12,893 nucleotides of DNA, from positions 1-12,893 of the forward strand of contig CANGJO010000020.1 in the NCBI GenBank assembly GCA_947454285.1. Reading direction: 5' to 3'. The notes beneath the pieces are model-generated. The model searched no databases and had not been told where the DNA came from. It saw only the letters and a list, made by a program, of their open reading frames with translations. Source of the stretch: Microbacteriaceae bacterium. Its GTDB lineage: Bacteria > Actinomycetota > Actinomycetes > Actinomycetales > Microbacteriaceae. Position numbers and translations under genes: made by a program. Below are positions 7,241 through 12,893 of this stretch, piece by piece. Every line of letters begins with the position of its first letter. The stretch's first letter is position 1.

Positions 7241-8053
7241 ATGACTCTCACCCCAAAGTTGGTTCGTACCGCGCACCTGAAGGAATTCAAGCAGGCAGGT
7301 CGCAAATTCAGCTGCCTGACCAGCTACGACCACATGACCGCTGGCATCTTTGATGAGGCAGGTATTGACGTGATTCTGGTTGGCGATTCAGCGGCAGACA
7401 ACTCTTTGGGCTACAGCAGCACCTTGCCAGTCACGATTGACGAAATGATTTCATTTGGTCGCGCGGTTTCTTCTGCTGTATCGCGTTCTCTCGTTGTGAT
7501 CGACATGCCATTTGGTTCTTACGAAACCGGACCTGCCGACGCACTGGCTAATGCGATCAAGCTAATGAAGACAAGCGGTGTGGCAGCGGTAAAACTTGAA
7601 GGTGGCGAACGGAGCTCTGCCCAAATCACTGCAATCGTAGAAGCCGGAATTCCTGTGATGGGCCACATTGGTTTTACTCCGCAGAGCGTTAATGCGCTTG
7701 GTGGTTTCAAGGTGCAGGGTCGCGGCGAAGGTGCCGAGCAACTGCTTGCCGATGCCAAAGCAGTTGAGGCAGCTGGTGCGTTTGCGGTGGTGCTCGAAAT
7801 GGTTCCTGCCGAACTTGCCGCTCAGGTTTCAAAAGAGATTTCGATTCCAACAATCGGTATTGGTGCCGGACCAGACACCGATGGCCAGATCTTGGTTTGG
7901 ACCGACTTTGCTGGCCTTAGTGCTCAGAAGCCACGTAAGTTCTTGAAGCGGTATTCGAACCTTCGCGAGATTTTGCTAACCAGCGCAAAGGAATACGCTG
8001 CCGAGGTTGCTAACGGTGAGTTTCCGACTAAAGACCACTCGTTCGAGAACTAG
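7241..8053 (+). CDS. panB: 3-methyl-2-oxobutanoate hydroxymethyltransferase
   Basis: First committed step toward pantothenate and coenzyme A: transfers a hydroxymethyl group from 5,10-methylenetetrahydrofolate to 2-oxoisovalerate, giving ketopantoate. Length 270 residues, typical for the family. The TIM-barrel motifs are all present: SCLTSYD near 24, VGDSAADNSLGY with metal ligand Asp49, DMPFGSYE with Asp88, VKLEGG with Lys118, MGHIGFTPQSVNALGGFKVQGR near 140, VLEMVP with general-base Glu186, and IPTIGIGAGPDTDGQILVW near 202. ATG begins 3 bp after the RidA stop with no good ribosome site of its own, so translation is probably coupled. It is the last gene of nadE-ridA-panB; no terminator follows, and its TAG stop overlaps the stop of the convergent small gene within CTAG. 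No panC or panD is in view. Confidence 0.96.
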   Translation: MTLTPKLVRTAHLKEFKQAGRKFSCLTSYDHMTAGIFDEAGIDVILVGDSAADNSLGYSSTLPVTIDEMISFGRAVSSAVSRSLVVIDMPFGSYETGPADALANAIKLMKTSGVAAVKLEGGERSSAQITAIVEAGIPVMGHIGFTPQSVNALGGFKVQGRGEGAEQLLADAKAVEAAGAFAVVLEMVPAELAAQVSKEISIPTIGIGAGPDTDGQILVWTDFAGLSAQKPRKFLKRYSNLREILLTSAKEYAAEVANGEFPTKDHSFEN

Positions 8054-8232
8054 TCGCGCTCTTCCTCTTCTTTGCGCCAGGCAGCCGCGCGTTCTGCGAT
8101 TATTTGCGGGGCCCGTTCGGCTTCTTCGCGAGTCTTGAATGGCCCAAGGCGATGTAACGCCAGCGACTGTGGTCCAACTTCAACCTGACCGGTCTGACTG
8201 TTAAACCAGTACTGCACGCTTTGTTCTTGCAT
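8050..8232 (-). CDS. Small SPOR-like protein, 60 residues, function unknown
   Basis: Short acidic-tailed protein starting MQEQSVQYWFNSQTGQVEVG, followed by RLGPFKTREEAERAPQIIAERAAAW and a charged end. The order tyrosine/tryptophan strand, 'GPF-x-T-x-EEA' turn and an alanine-rich helix resembles a single SPOR-type fold, and I recall similar ~60-residue actinobacterial proteins annotated that way. There is no signal peptide or membrane segment, so it should be cytoplasmic. The start at 8232 is chosen over a longer in-frame start at 8280 because the longer form would overlap the map coding region, lose the family-like N-terminus, and because ATG 8232 lies 7 nt after a minus-strand -10 (TAGAGT) with no Shine-Dalgarno site, i.e. 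a leaderless gene. It diverges from map and overlaps panB tail to tail by 4 bp. Family assignment is from memory of pattern only; no function is claimed. Confidence 0.75.
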   Translation of the reverse strand: MQEQSVQYWFNSQTGQVEVGPQSLALHRLGPFKTREEAERAPQIIAERAAAWRKEEEERD

Positions 8233-8237
8233 AGACT
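8232..8237 (+). promoter_or_regulatory. -10 element of map-ppgK, predicted leaderless
   Basis: TAGACT, 7 nt before the map ATG at 8245. There is no Shine-Dalgarno site before this ATG, which supports a leaderless transcript. No convincing -35 hexamer. Its first base is the first base (opposite strand) of the divergent gene's start codon. Confidence 0.6.
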
Positions 8238-8239
8238 GA

Positions 8240-8245
8240 ACTCTA
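8240..8245 (-). promoter_or_regulatory. -10 element of the small SPOR-like gene, predicted leaderless
   Basis: On the minus strand TAGAGT lies 7 nt before the ATG at 8232, mirroring the map promoter. No Shine-Dalgarno site is present upstream of this ATG. Its first base pairs with the A of the map start codon. Confidence 0.55.
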
Positions 8246-9114
8246 TGCCACGCGACCCACAAACCGGATTTCTGACGCAAGGAAAACTAAGCCCAACCAG
8301 AATGGTGCCATCTTCAATTGCAAGACCTGAGTACGTTGGCAAACCGGCCCCCGCAAAAAACACCAAGGGTGATGTACGAACTCGCGACGAGATCGAAAAA
8401 ATTCGCGCTGCTGGCAAAATTGCGGCGCAGGCAATCGAGCTAGTTGGTTCGCATGCCAAACCAGGTGTTACCACCGATGAGCTCGATCGAATCGGTCACG
8501 AATTTCTTATCACCCAGGGCGCCTACCCCTCAACTCTTGGATATCGCAATTTCCCCAAGTCGCTTTGTTCATCGGTGAACGAAGTCATTTGTCACGGCAT
8601 CCCCGATGACACAGTGTTGCAAGAAGGCGACATCGTCAATATTGACATCACCGCATTCAAGGATGGTTTCCACGGTGACAGCAACCAAACTTTTATGGTT
8701 GGAGAAGTTAAGCCAGAAGTTCGCGATCTAGTTGAACGAACTCACGAGGCAATGATGCGTGGAATCAATGCAGCCTTGCCGGGTCGCGAGATAAACATAA
8801 TTGGCCGCGCTATTCAGGCTTATGCCAAGCGTTTCAACTACGGAGTTGTTCGTGACTTCACCGGCCACGGTATTGGTGAATCTTTTCACTCCGGTCTGAT
8901 CGTTCCGCACTATGACTCTGCCCCGCTCTACAACGATGAGATCAAAGTTGGCATGGTCTTTACGATTGAGCCAATGCTTACCCTGGGCACCTACGAATGG
9001 GAAATGTGGCCAGATAACTGGACCGTAGTGACCAAAGACAAGAGCATCACAGCTCAGTTCGAACACACCATCGCGATCACCGAAGATGGGCCCGAAATCT
9101 TGACCCTGGCATAG
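8245..9114 (+). CDS. map: Methionine aminopeptidase type I, with N-terminal extension
   Basis: Removes the initiator methionine from new proteins at the ribosome. 289 residues from ATG 8245. The catalytic core starts near residue 43 (DVRTRDEIEKIRAAGKIAA) and carries the five metal ligands Asp134 (NIDITAF), Asp145 (GDSNQTF), His208 (TGHGIG), Glu242 (TIEPML) and Glu273 (QFEHTIAIT), plus substrate-side His117 (ICHGIP) and His215. The first ~40 residues are a proline- and basic-rich extension (PRDPQTG...RPEYVGKPAPAK) without zinc fingers, as in M. tuberculosis MapB, where a similar extension is thought to contact the ribosome or add stability. A TTG start further upstream at 8221 is possible but would place the coding region over the divergent gene and its promoter. 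Followed 14 bp later by ppgK, probably one operon. Confidence 0.95.
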   Translation: MPRDPQTGFLTQGKLSPTRMVPSSIARPEYVGKPAPAKNTKGDVRTRDEIEKIRAAGKIAAQAIELVGSHAKPGVTTDELDRIGHEFLITQGAYPSTLGYRNFPKSLCSSVNEVICHGIPDDTVLQEGDIVNIDITAFKDGFHGDSNQTFMVGEVKPEVRDLVERTHEAMMRGINAALPGREINIIGRAIQAYAKRFNYGVVRDFTGHGIGESFHSGLIVPHYDSAPLYNDEIKVGMVFTIEPMLTLGTYEWEMWPDNWTVVTKDKSITAQFEHTIAITEDGPEILTLA

Positions 9115-9128
9115 CAAAATAGAGTCCT

Positions 9129-9884
9129 ATGAGTAAAAAGGCAATCGGCATTGACATCGGCGGCACCGGAATTAAGGGCGCGGTTGTAAATCTAAAGAGT
9201 GGCTCGCTAATTGGCGAACGCGTTCGTCACGAGACTCCAGCCGGTGGCAAGCCAGGCGACATTGCAAAAGTTGTTGCCAAACTCATCGCTCAACTTCCAG
9301 ATGCAAAGCCAGGCATGTTGGTTGGCATTTGTTTTCCGGCGATTGTGCGAAACGGCATCACAATGTCAGCCGCCAACGTAGCCAAGGAATGGATTGGCCT
9401 TGATGCCGATGCCCTATTCACTAAAGAACTTGGTCGACCGGTTCACGTAATCAACGATGCAGATGCCGCAGGCGTTGCCGAAATTAAATTCGGCGCCGGT
9501 CAGGATGTTGACGGCCTAGTAATCATGACCACACTCGGCACCGGAATCGGCACCGCGTTATTCATGAACGGAAAACTTGTTCCAAACGCTGAGCTTGGTC
9601 ACCTTGAAATTGAAGGCGTTGACTACGAGAGCAAGGCGTCCTTCGCAGCCAAGGAGCGTGAGGATCTGAGTTGGGCCGATTGGGCCAAGCGTCTGCAGGT
9701 CTATTACTCAACTCTTGAACGACTATTCACACCAGACCTAATGATTGTTGGCGGCGGTGTTTCAAAGCAGCACGAAGAATTCTTGCCAAAACTTAAATTG
9801 AATTCCCCGATTGTTCCGGCAATCAAACGAAACAACGCAGGAATTTTGGGTGCAGCGGCACTGGCTAAAAAGGCCGCTAAATAA
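9129..9884 (+). CDS. ppgK: Polyphosphate glucokinase (ROK family)
   Basis: Phosphorylates glucose to glucose 6-phosphate using polyphosphate, and in many members also ATP. 251 residues, the usual size for actinobacterial PPGK, which is shorter than typical ROK kinases. Seen: phosphate-binding loop GIDIGGTGIKG (Asp9, residues 7-17), CFPAIV near 68, catalytic NDADAAG with Asp110, the adenosine/phosphate motif TTLGTGIGTALF at 134-145, NAELGHLEIEG near 153, and LMIVGGGVSK near the C-terminus. ATG 9129 has only a weak AGAG site. It follows map by 14 bp. Its stop lies 7 bp from the 3' end of the oppositely oriented RNase P RNA, with no plus-strand terminator seen between. Strict polyphosphate versus dual polyphosphate/ATP use cannot be told from the motifs alone. 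Confidence 0.93.
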   Translation: MSKKAIGIDIGGTGIKGAVVNLKSGSLIGERVRHETPAGGKPGDIAKVVAKLIAQLPDAKPGMLVGICFPAIVRNGITMSAANVAKEWIGLDADALFTKELGRPVHVINDADAAGVAEIKFGAGQDVDGLVIMTTLGTGIGTALFMNGKLVPNAELGHLEIEGVDYESKASFAAKEREDLSWADWAKRLQVYYSTLERLFTPDLMIVGGGVSKQHEEFLPKLKLNSPIVPAIKRNNAGILGAAALAKKAAK

Positions 9885-9891
9885 AGAAAGT

Positions 9892-10239
9892 GGACGGGCC
9901 GGCTATTACGCCGGGTTCTGTACCTGTTGCCAGGCGACGATCATCTATCTAGGAGCGTTGTTACCAACGCCCTCAAGCGGCCTACCCGAGAACAAGAGCG
10001 AGCAGCTCTATGCGTTCCCTATCTGACCTTGCTCCAAACGAGGTTTACCTAGCTGAGGCGCTCACACGCCCCACTGGTGGTCTCTTACACCACCGTTTCA
10101 CCCTTACCAATTGCTTGGCGGTTTACTTTCTGTTGCACTTTCTCGCGGGTTACCCCGGGTGGTAATTAGCCACCGCTGTGCTCTTTGGAGCCCGGACGTT
10201 CCTCGATGTTGCCATCGCGACCGTCTTGCCGACCCATCC
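9892..10239 (-). ncRNA. rnpB: RNase P RNA (bacterial type A)
   Basis: Catalytic RNA of RNase P, which trims the 5' ends of tRNA precursors. Read on the minus strand it shows the universally conserved blocks: GAGGAACGTCCGGGCTCC (10187-10204), the GGGTGAAACGGTGGTGTAAG region (within about 10085-10104) followed by AGACCACCAG down to 10074, AGGTAAACC, GGAGCAAGGTCA, and ACAGAACCCGGCGTA (9907-9921). Closing helix P1 is visible: GATGGGTCGGC (10228-10238) pairs over 11 bp with GCCGGCCCGTC (9893-9903), and one more G-C pair sets the ends at 10239 and 9892. The 5' end so deduced is exactly 7 nt after a -10 hexamer. About 348 nt, on the short side for an actinobacterium. After the 3' end comes TTTCTTTATTT, which may help termination or processing. 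The ends are inferred from pairing, within a few bases. Confidence 0.95.
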
Positions 10240-10246
10240 GCTAATA

Positions 10247-10275
10247 AGACTACTTGACCCATTAACTGCCGGCAA
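10247..10275 (-). promoter_or_regulatory. Promoter of RNase P RNA
   Basis: On the minus strand TTGCCG (10270-10275) and TAGTCT (10247-10252) are spaced by 17 bp, a standard housekeeping sigma-factor promoter. The -10 is followed by 7 nt and then G10239, the first base of the P1 helix deduced independently from folding. This is the only promoter in the window with a good -35 element, fitting a strong stable-RNA gene. It lies in the 62-bp gap after the RNase H fusion gene. Confidence 0.8.
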
Positions 10276-10301
10276 TGGCGAGTGACCGTGACCGCGCGGG
10301 A

Positions 10302-11459
10302 TTAAAGGTGTGCGGTTGAGTTCAGCGTGATTACTTCGGCAGCTTGATCGCCCCAGAATCGCATGATTGAAATCGAACACGGTGAAATTTGCGGCGACCA
10401 GTAGGCCGAAACCCCGCCGTCCATTGCTCGCCTTGCGATACCGCGAATTGGCATCACGTGACTCACCACTGCAACTGTCTTGCCTGCGTTGGCCGCCACG
10501 ATCTCGTAGAGACCCTTCATGACTCGTTCGTCAAACTCGGCCAACGATTCGCCGTTAGGTGGTGCCACTTCCCATGAACCCTGCCAGGCGGCAAATTCGT
10601 TTGGCCAGTTCTGCTTGACCTCGTCGTTGGTTGATCCATCCCAGTCGCCAAACGAAATTTCGGCAATGTTTTCGTTGGTAGACACCGATAGACCGATTTC
10701 GTTGGCGATGATGTTCGCAGTATCAACTGTTCGTTGAATCGGTGATGCAACGATTGCCGATACGGGATTCAGGAAAGACCACGGACCACTCTTGCCGATT
10801 TGAGCAACCGCCTGAGCAGCCATTCGCGCATCGATGCGACCAAGGTCACTTAGTTTTGGATCTTCACCTCCGCGTCCAGAGATTCGCTTGGATTCGGTTA
10901 GGTGAGTTCTGCCGTGACGAATCAAAACCACGGTCGTAAGCGGTGCTGTCACATTCCCCGGTGCACGCACCGAGCTTGGTGCAGTTTGATTGAACTCTGC
11001 AACCGGAGCTCGCGGAATCTCACCTTCGGCAGACACAGTAGAGTCCGCAGCCTCGTCCATAGCCTTGTTCGCCAAAGCATCAGCACGAGAGTTCTCCTCG
11101 CGCGGAATCCACATGAACTTAATTTCGTGACCCTGTGCAATCTTCTGCACCTCGGCGGCCAACTGAATCATGTCTGGGTGCTTAATCTTCCAGGTGCCAG
11201 ACATTTGCTCGATAACTAACTTGGAATCCATTCGAACCAAAATTCGAGCAGCCGGATTGATCTCAAGTGTGCCTTCTAGGCCAGCCTTTAGTGCTAGGTA
11301 CTCGGCAACATTGTTGGTTGCAACACCAATGAAGCGCGCGATTTGAAGAATTACTTCGCCGGTGTCGGCATTGATTACTACTGCACCGCTTCCGGCAGGT
11401 CCGGGATTACCGCGAGAGCCGCCATCCGCCTCAATAATTAGGTTGATTGGTTTGGTCAT
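10302..11459 (-). CDS. Bifunctional RNase HI / histidine phosphatase (CobC-like) fusion
   Basis: 385-residue two-domain protein. Residues 1 to ~135 form an RNase HI domain that cuts RNA in RNA-DNA hybrids; the DEDD residues are Asp12 (ADGGSRGNPG), Glu53 (NNVAEYLAL), Asp78 (VRMDSKL) and Asp127 (SRADALAN). An Ala/Pro/Ser-rich linker covers about 138-174. Residues ~175-385 form a histidine phosphatase with RHG at 181-183 (His182 nucleophile), SPIQRT with Arg243, Glu267 in AEISFGDWDG, and SHVMPIRG with His334. The same fusion is known from M. tuberculosis Rv2228c, whose C-terminal part acts as an alpha-ribazole phosphatase. No cobalamin gene is in view, so the phosphatase substrate here is open. 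ATG 11459 is chosen because it starts the conserved RNase H strand and overlaps the upstream stop as ATGA; a longer frame exists but would run into the zinc-ribbon gene. Confidence 0.94.
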   Translation of the reverse strand: MTKPINLIIEADGGSRGNPGPAGSGAVVINADTGEVILQIARFIGVATNNVAEYLALKAGLEGTLEINPAARILVRMDSKLVIEQMSGTWKIKHPDMIQLAAEVQKIAQGHEIKFMWIPREENSRADALANKAMDEAADSTVSAEGEIPRAPVAEFNQTAPSSVRAPGNVTAPLTTVVLIRHGRTHLTESKRISGRGGEDPKLSDLGRIDARMAAQAVAQIGKSGPWSFLNPVSAIVASPIQRTVDTANIIANEIGLSVSTNENIAEISFGDWDGSTNDEVKQNWPNEFAAWQGSWEVAPPNGESLAEFDERVMKGLYEIVAANAGKTVAVVSHVMPIRGIARRAMDGGVSAYWSPQISPCSISIMRFWGDQAAEVITLNSTAHL

Positions 11460-12169
11460 CGAACTAAAATCGCCTGACAGTCCGGGCAGGTAGCAATCTC
11501 GTCTTGTGGCAGAGCGGTGATTTCGGCAAGTGCGGTTGCGCCAATCGTCATTCGGCAAGCACCGCATTCGCGATTTAGTAGTCGGCCAACCGCAACTCCA
11601 CGAGCAGACTTCTTCTCATACAGTGCCAACAGCTCGGCATCGGTTCGCGATGCCTCTTGAGCTCGTTGCTGAGTGATCAGGTCTAGTCCAGATCGCAACT
11701 TCATGATCTCAGTTTCGTTGGCGGCTTCTTTGCCTGCCAACTCTTCGTCGATGGTCTGCTTATCGCCAAGAATAGTTTTGTAAGCAGCCTCGGCTGCCTC
11801 TTTTTTCTCTAGAACGGCAAGCTCAAGATCTTCCAGTTCAGACTTGCGCTTCTTTAGAGTTTCTAGCTCTGCCTGAATTCCCTGAGCATCCTTACTAGAT
11901 GAGGTTTGGTTTAGTCGCTGGTTATCTTTTTCGATTCTCTGTTCAACTAAAGCCAAGTCTGCTTCGGCACGCTTGAGTTCAAGTTCTACAGAGTCAAGTT
12001 GATTTCTGCTATCGATAAGAGAGCCGGCGGCGTCGCGTTGGGCGGCACGCAACTCGGTAAAGGCTTCGCCGCTAGTCAAACCGGCTAGAGCTACACGAGA
12101 ACGAGTGATTTCCAAATCAAGGTTGCTCAATGACAACAGGTCTGCCTGCTGTGTTGGTGATGCTTTCAT
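11456..12169 (-). CDS. Coiled-coil protein with C4 zinc ribbon (DUF164 / CT398-like)
   Basis: 237-residue cytoplasmic protein. Residues ~10-185 are rich in Glu, Lys, Leu and Ala with heptad-like spacing and should form a long coiled-coil hairpin. The C-terminal ~40 residues carry a four-cysteine zinc ribbon: Cys202, Cys205 (ECGAC) and Cys228, Cys231 (CPDC). The family (M. tuberculosis Rv2229c) is of uncertain function, with proposed nucleic-acid or protein-trafficking roles. It stands between a Nif3-like gene and the RNase H fusion, the same order as in M. tuberculosis, and its TGA stop overlaps the next ATG (ATGA), implying coupled translation. A purine-rich AAAGAGAG lies just upstream of the ATG. 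It is 54 bp downstream of the Nif3-like stop, so it may share that transcript. The stable partnership with RNase H suggests a nucleic-acid role, but this is inference. Confidence 0.9.
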   Translation of the reverse strand: MKASPTQQADLLSLSNLDLEITRSRVALAGLTSGEAFTELRAAQRDAAGSLIDSRNQLDSVELELKRAEADLALVEQRIEKDNQRLNQTSSSKDAQGIQAELETLKKRKSELEDLELAVLEKKEAAEAAYKTILGDKQTIDEELAGKEAANETEIMKLRSGLDLITQQRAQEASRTDAELLALYEKKSARGVAVGRLLNRECGACRMTIGATALAEITALPQDEIATCPDCQAILVR

Positions 12170-12171
12170 TT

Positions 12172-12196
12172 GTTGCTCTCTTTATTTAGTTGCTCT
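12172..12196 (-). repeat. Two 8-bp direct repeats upstream of the zinc-ribbon gene
   Basis: On the minus strand AGAGCAAC occurs at 12189-12196 and again at 12172-12179, 17 bp apart, the second ending 2 nt before the zinc-ribbon ATG and containing part of its ribosome site. Could be a protein or RNA binding site or chance. Confidence 0.3.
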
Positions 12197-12223
12197 AAAA
12201 CTACTACTAGGAATTGCTGTGAC

Positions 12224-12893
12224 TTACTGGGTGACTACAAAATCCCATGGATCGGTGCGAATCTGACTTACTACAAATTGAACGTTCGGGAAAAGCTTGC
12301 TCAACTGCTCTGCTGCTACCTCAAGCCACAGCCATTCACTCGCCCAGTGAGCAACATCGATCATCGCCGGTCTGCCGCCAGAAAGTTGTGACTGCTCACG
12401 AGCATCCTGCACTGGGTGATGGCGAAGATCAGCGGTGACGTAAACGTCGGCACCAGCAGCAACTGCAGCCGCAATGAAGGAATCTCCTGCGCCACCACAA
12501 ACGGCAATCGATTGAACCTCTTGATCAAAGTCGCCGGCAACTCGAACACCGGTTGCAGTAGATGGCAAAACCTTTGCGATTAGTCGAGCAAAGTCGCCCA
12601 GCTTGATTGGCGCTGCCAAGCTTCCAATTCGACCGTGACCAAGTGACGCGTCAGTGGTAGCAACCAATGGCTTTGCATTTTGGATTCCAAACGCTTCGGC
12701 CATCACCGCCGAAACTCCGTTAGCCACGATGTCTGCGTTGGTGTGTGCCGCATAGATAGAGACACCTGCACGAATTGCGTTGCTTAACGTTGCACCTTTG
12801 GCAGCTGACTCTGCCAACGAATTGATTCCACGCAATAGGTATGGGTGGTGAGCAAGCACTAGATCGAATTCGCCATCGATTGATTCGGAAATG
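12224..12893 (-). CDS. Nif3 / YbgI-like dinuclear-metal protein (5' end cut by window)
   Basis: C-terminal ~222 residues of a Nif3-family (DUF34) protein; the frame stays open to the right edge, so about 50-60 N-terminal residues are missing. Family members bind two metal ions in a ring-shaped oligomer and are annotated as GTP cyclohydrolase 1 type 2 homologues, but the true substrate is unsettled. Seen metal-ligand motifs: AHHPYLLRG (paired histidines), AHTNAD (aspartate), and near the C-terminus VAHWASEW, the H-x3-E pair. CGGAGDSF and VTADLRHH are further conserved blocks. No YqfO-type inserted domain is present in the visible part. The internal GTG at 12859 should not be taken as the start, because the sequence just upstream (EFDLVLAHHP) continues the family pattern. 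Probably the upstream partner of the zinc-ribbon gene. Confidence 0.9.
   Translation of the reverse strand, partial: ISESIDGEFDLVLAHHPYLLRGINSLAESAAKGATLSNAIRAGVSIYAAHTNADIVANGVSAVMAEAFGIQNAKPLVATTDASLGHGRIGSLAAPIKLGDFARLIAKVLPSTATGVRVAGDFDQEVQSIAVCGGAGDSFIAAAVAAGADVYVTADLRHHPVQDAREQSQLSGGRPAMIDVAHWASEWLWLEVAAEQLSKLFPNVQFVVSQIRTDPWDFVVTQ

Larger units (their letters stand above)
8229..8248. repeat. Imperfect palindrome carrying two divergent start codons
   Basis: The arms GCATAGA (8229-8235) and TCTATGC (8242-8248) are perfect inverted repeats around CTGAAC. The left arm holds the complement of the ATG of the small SPOR-like gene, the right arm the ATG of map. The same bases supply both -10 hexamers. 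It could also be an operator for a dimeric regulator, or both. Confidence 0.7.

Noticed and set aside
8100..8474. 124-residue minus-strand frame covering the small gene and the map 5' end
   Set aside because: Different frame from the convincing 60-residue protein, crosses the divergent promoter palindrome and overlaps map; no motif.
8728..9117. 129-residue minus-strand frame
   Set aside because: Antisense to the metal-binding core of map and without motif or start signal.
9120..9125. TAGAGT before ppgK as a further leaderless -10
   Set aside because: It is only 3 nt from the ATG, so transcription would start inside the gene; it is more likely a weak AGAG ribosome site.
9854..9878. AGCGGC / GCCGCT inverted repeat at the ppgK 3' end as terminator
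   Set aside because: Long loop, short stem and no T run at the correct distance on either strand.
9811..10026. Open frames inside 9885-10300, including 71- and 76-residue ones
   Set aside because: They lie in RNase P RNA, whose conserved blocks and P1 helix explain this stretch.
11460..11567. 36-residue N-terminal extension of the RNase H fusion
   Set aside because: It overlaps the zinc-ribbon coding region in another frame; ATG 11459 begins the RNase H fold and gives the ATGA overlap.
1..12893. Search for CRISPR arrays, insertion sequences, integrase sites, tRNAs, toxin-antitoxin or phage genes
   Set aside because: No repeated spacer structure, transposase motif, cloverleaf or foreign-looking composition was seen; the region reads as conserved core chromosome.

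Overview
The window looks like a stretch of core chromosome from an actinobacterium of moderate GC (by eye near 50 %, low for the phylum). The glnA1 / glnE / glnA2 trio, a panB, and the set Nif3-like protein / coiled-coil zinc-ribbon protein / RNase H-phosphatase fusion are the same families that sit close together in the Mycobacterium tuberculosis Rv2220-Rv2230c region. MapB-like methionine aminopeptidase, polyphosphate glucokinase and an actinobacterial RNase P RNA fit the same assignment. A small-genome freshwater Microbacteriaceae (Rhodoluna / Aquiluna type) is my best guess from GC and gene content, but this is inference. No mobile element, CRISPR array, tRNA or phage gene is seen; apart from 5' truncation of the two edge genes, every gene looks intact.

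Layout, left to right. (1) 1-5139, nitrogen assimilation: the 3' end of glnA1 (+) meets glnE (-) at a shared hairpin terminator, and glnE is the second gene of a glnA2-glnE operon (-). (2) 5179-8053, cofactor genes (+): glutamine-dependent NAD synthetase, a RidA-family protein and panB, tightly packed. (3) 8050-9884: a 60-residue SPOR-like small protein (-) diverges from map-ppgK (+). (4) 9892-10239: RNase P RNA (-) with a recognisable promoter. (5) 10302-12893 (-): Nif3-like gene (cut by the window edge), coiled-coil zinc-ribbon gene and RNase H / histidine phosphatase fusion, the last two overlapping as ATGA.

How the parts work together: GlnA1 is the main glutamine synthetase and carries the tyrosine modified by GlnE. 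GlnA2, made with GlnE, has a tryptophan at that place and should escape this control. Glutamine is also the nitrogen donor for the neighbouring NadE. RNase P RNA and the RNase H fusion are RNA-processing neighbours.

The most interesting signal is in the short divergent intergenic regions. Five -10-like hexamers of the form TAGNNT (TAGGCT, TAGCCT, TAGACT, TAGAGT, TAGTCT) lie exactly 7 nt before an ATG or an inferred RNA 5' end. Two pairs are overlapping divergent promoters. At 8229-8248 an imperfect palindrome appears to encode both -10 elements and both start codons of two divergent leaderless genes. I see no clearly new multi-gene system; the novelty is in promoter architecture and a few residue-level departures (RidA, GlnA2).
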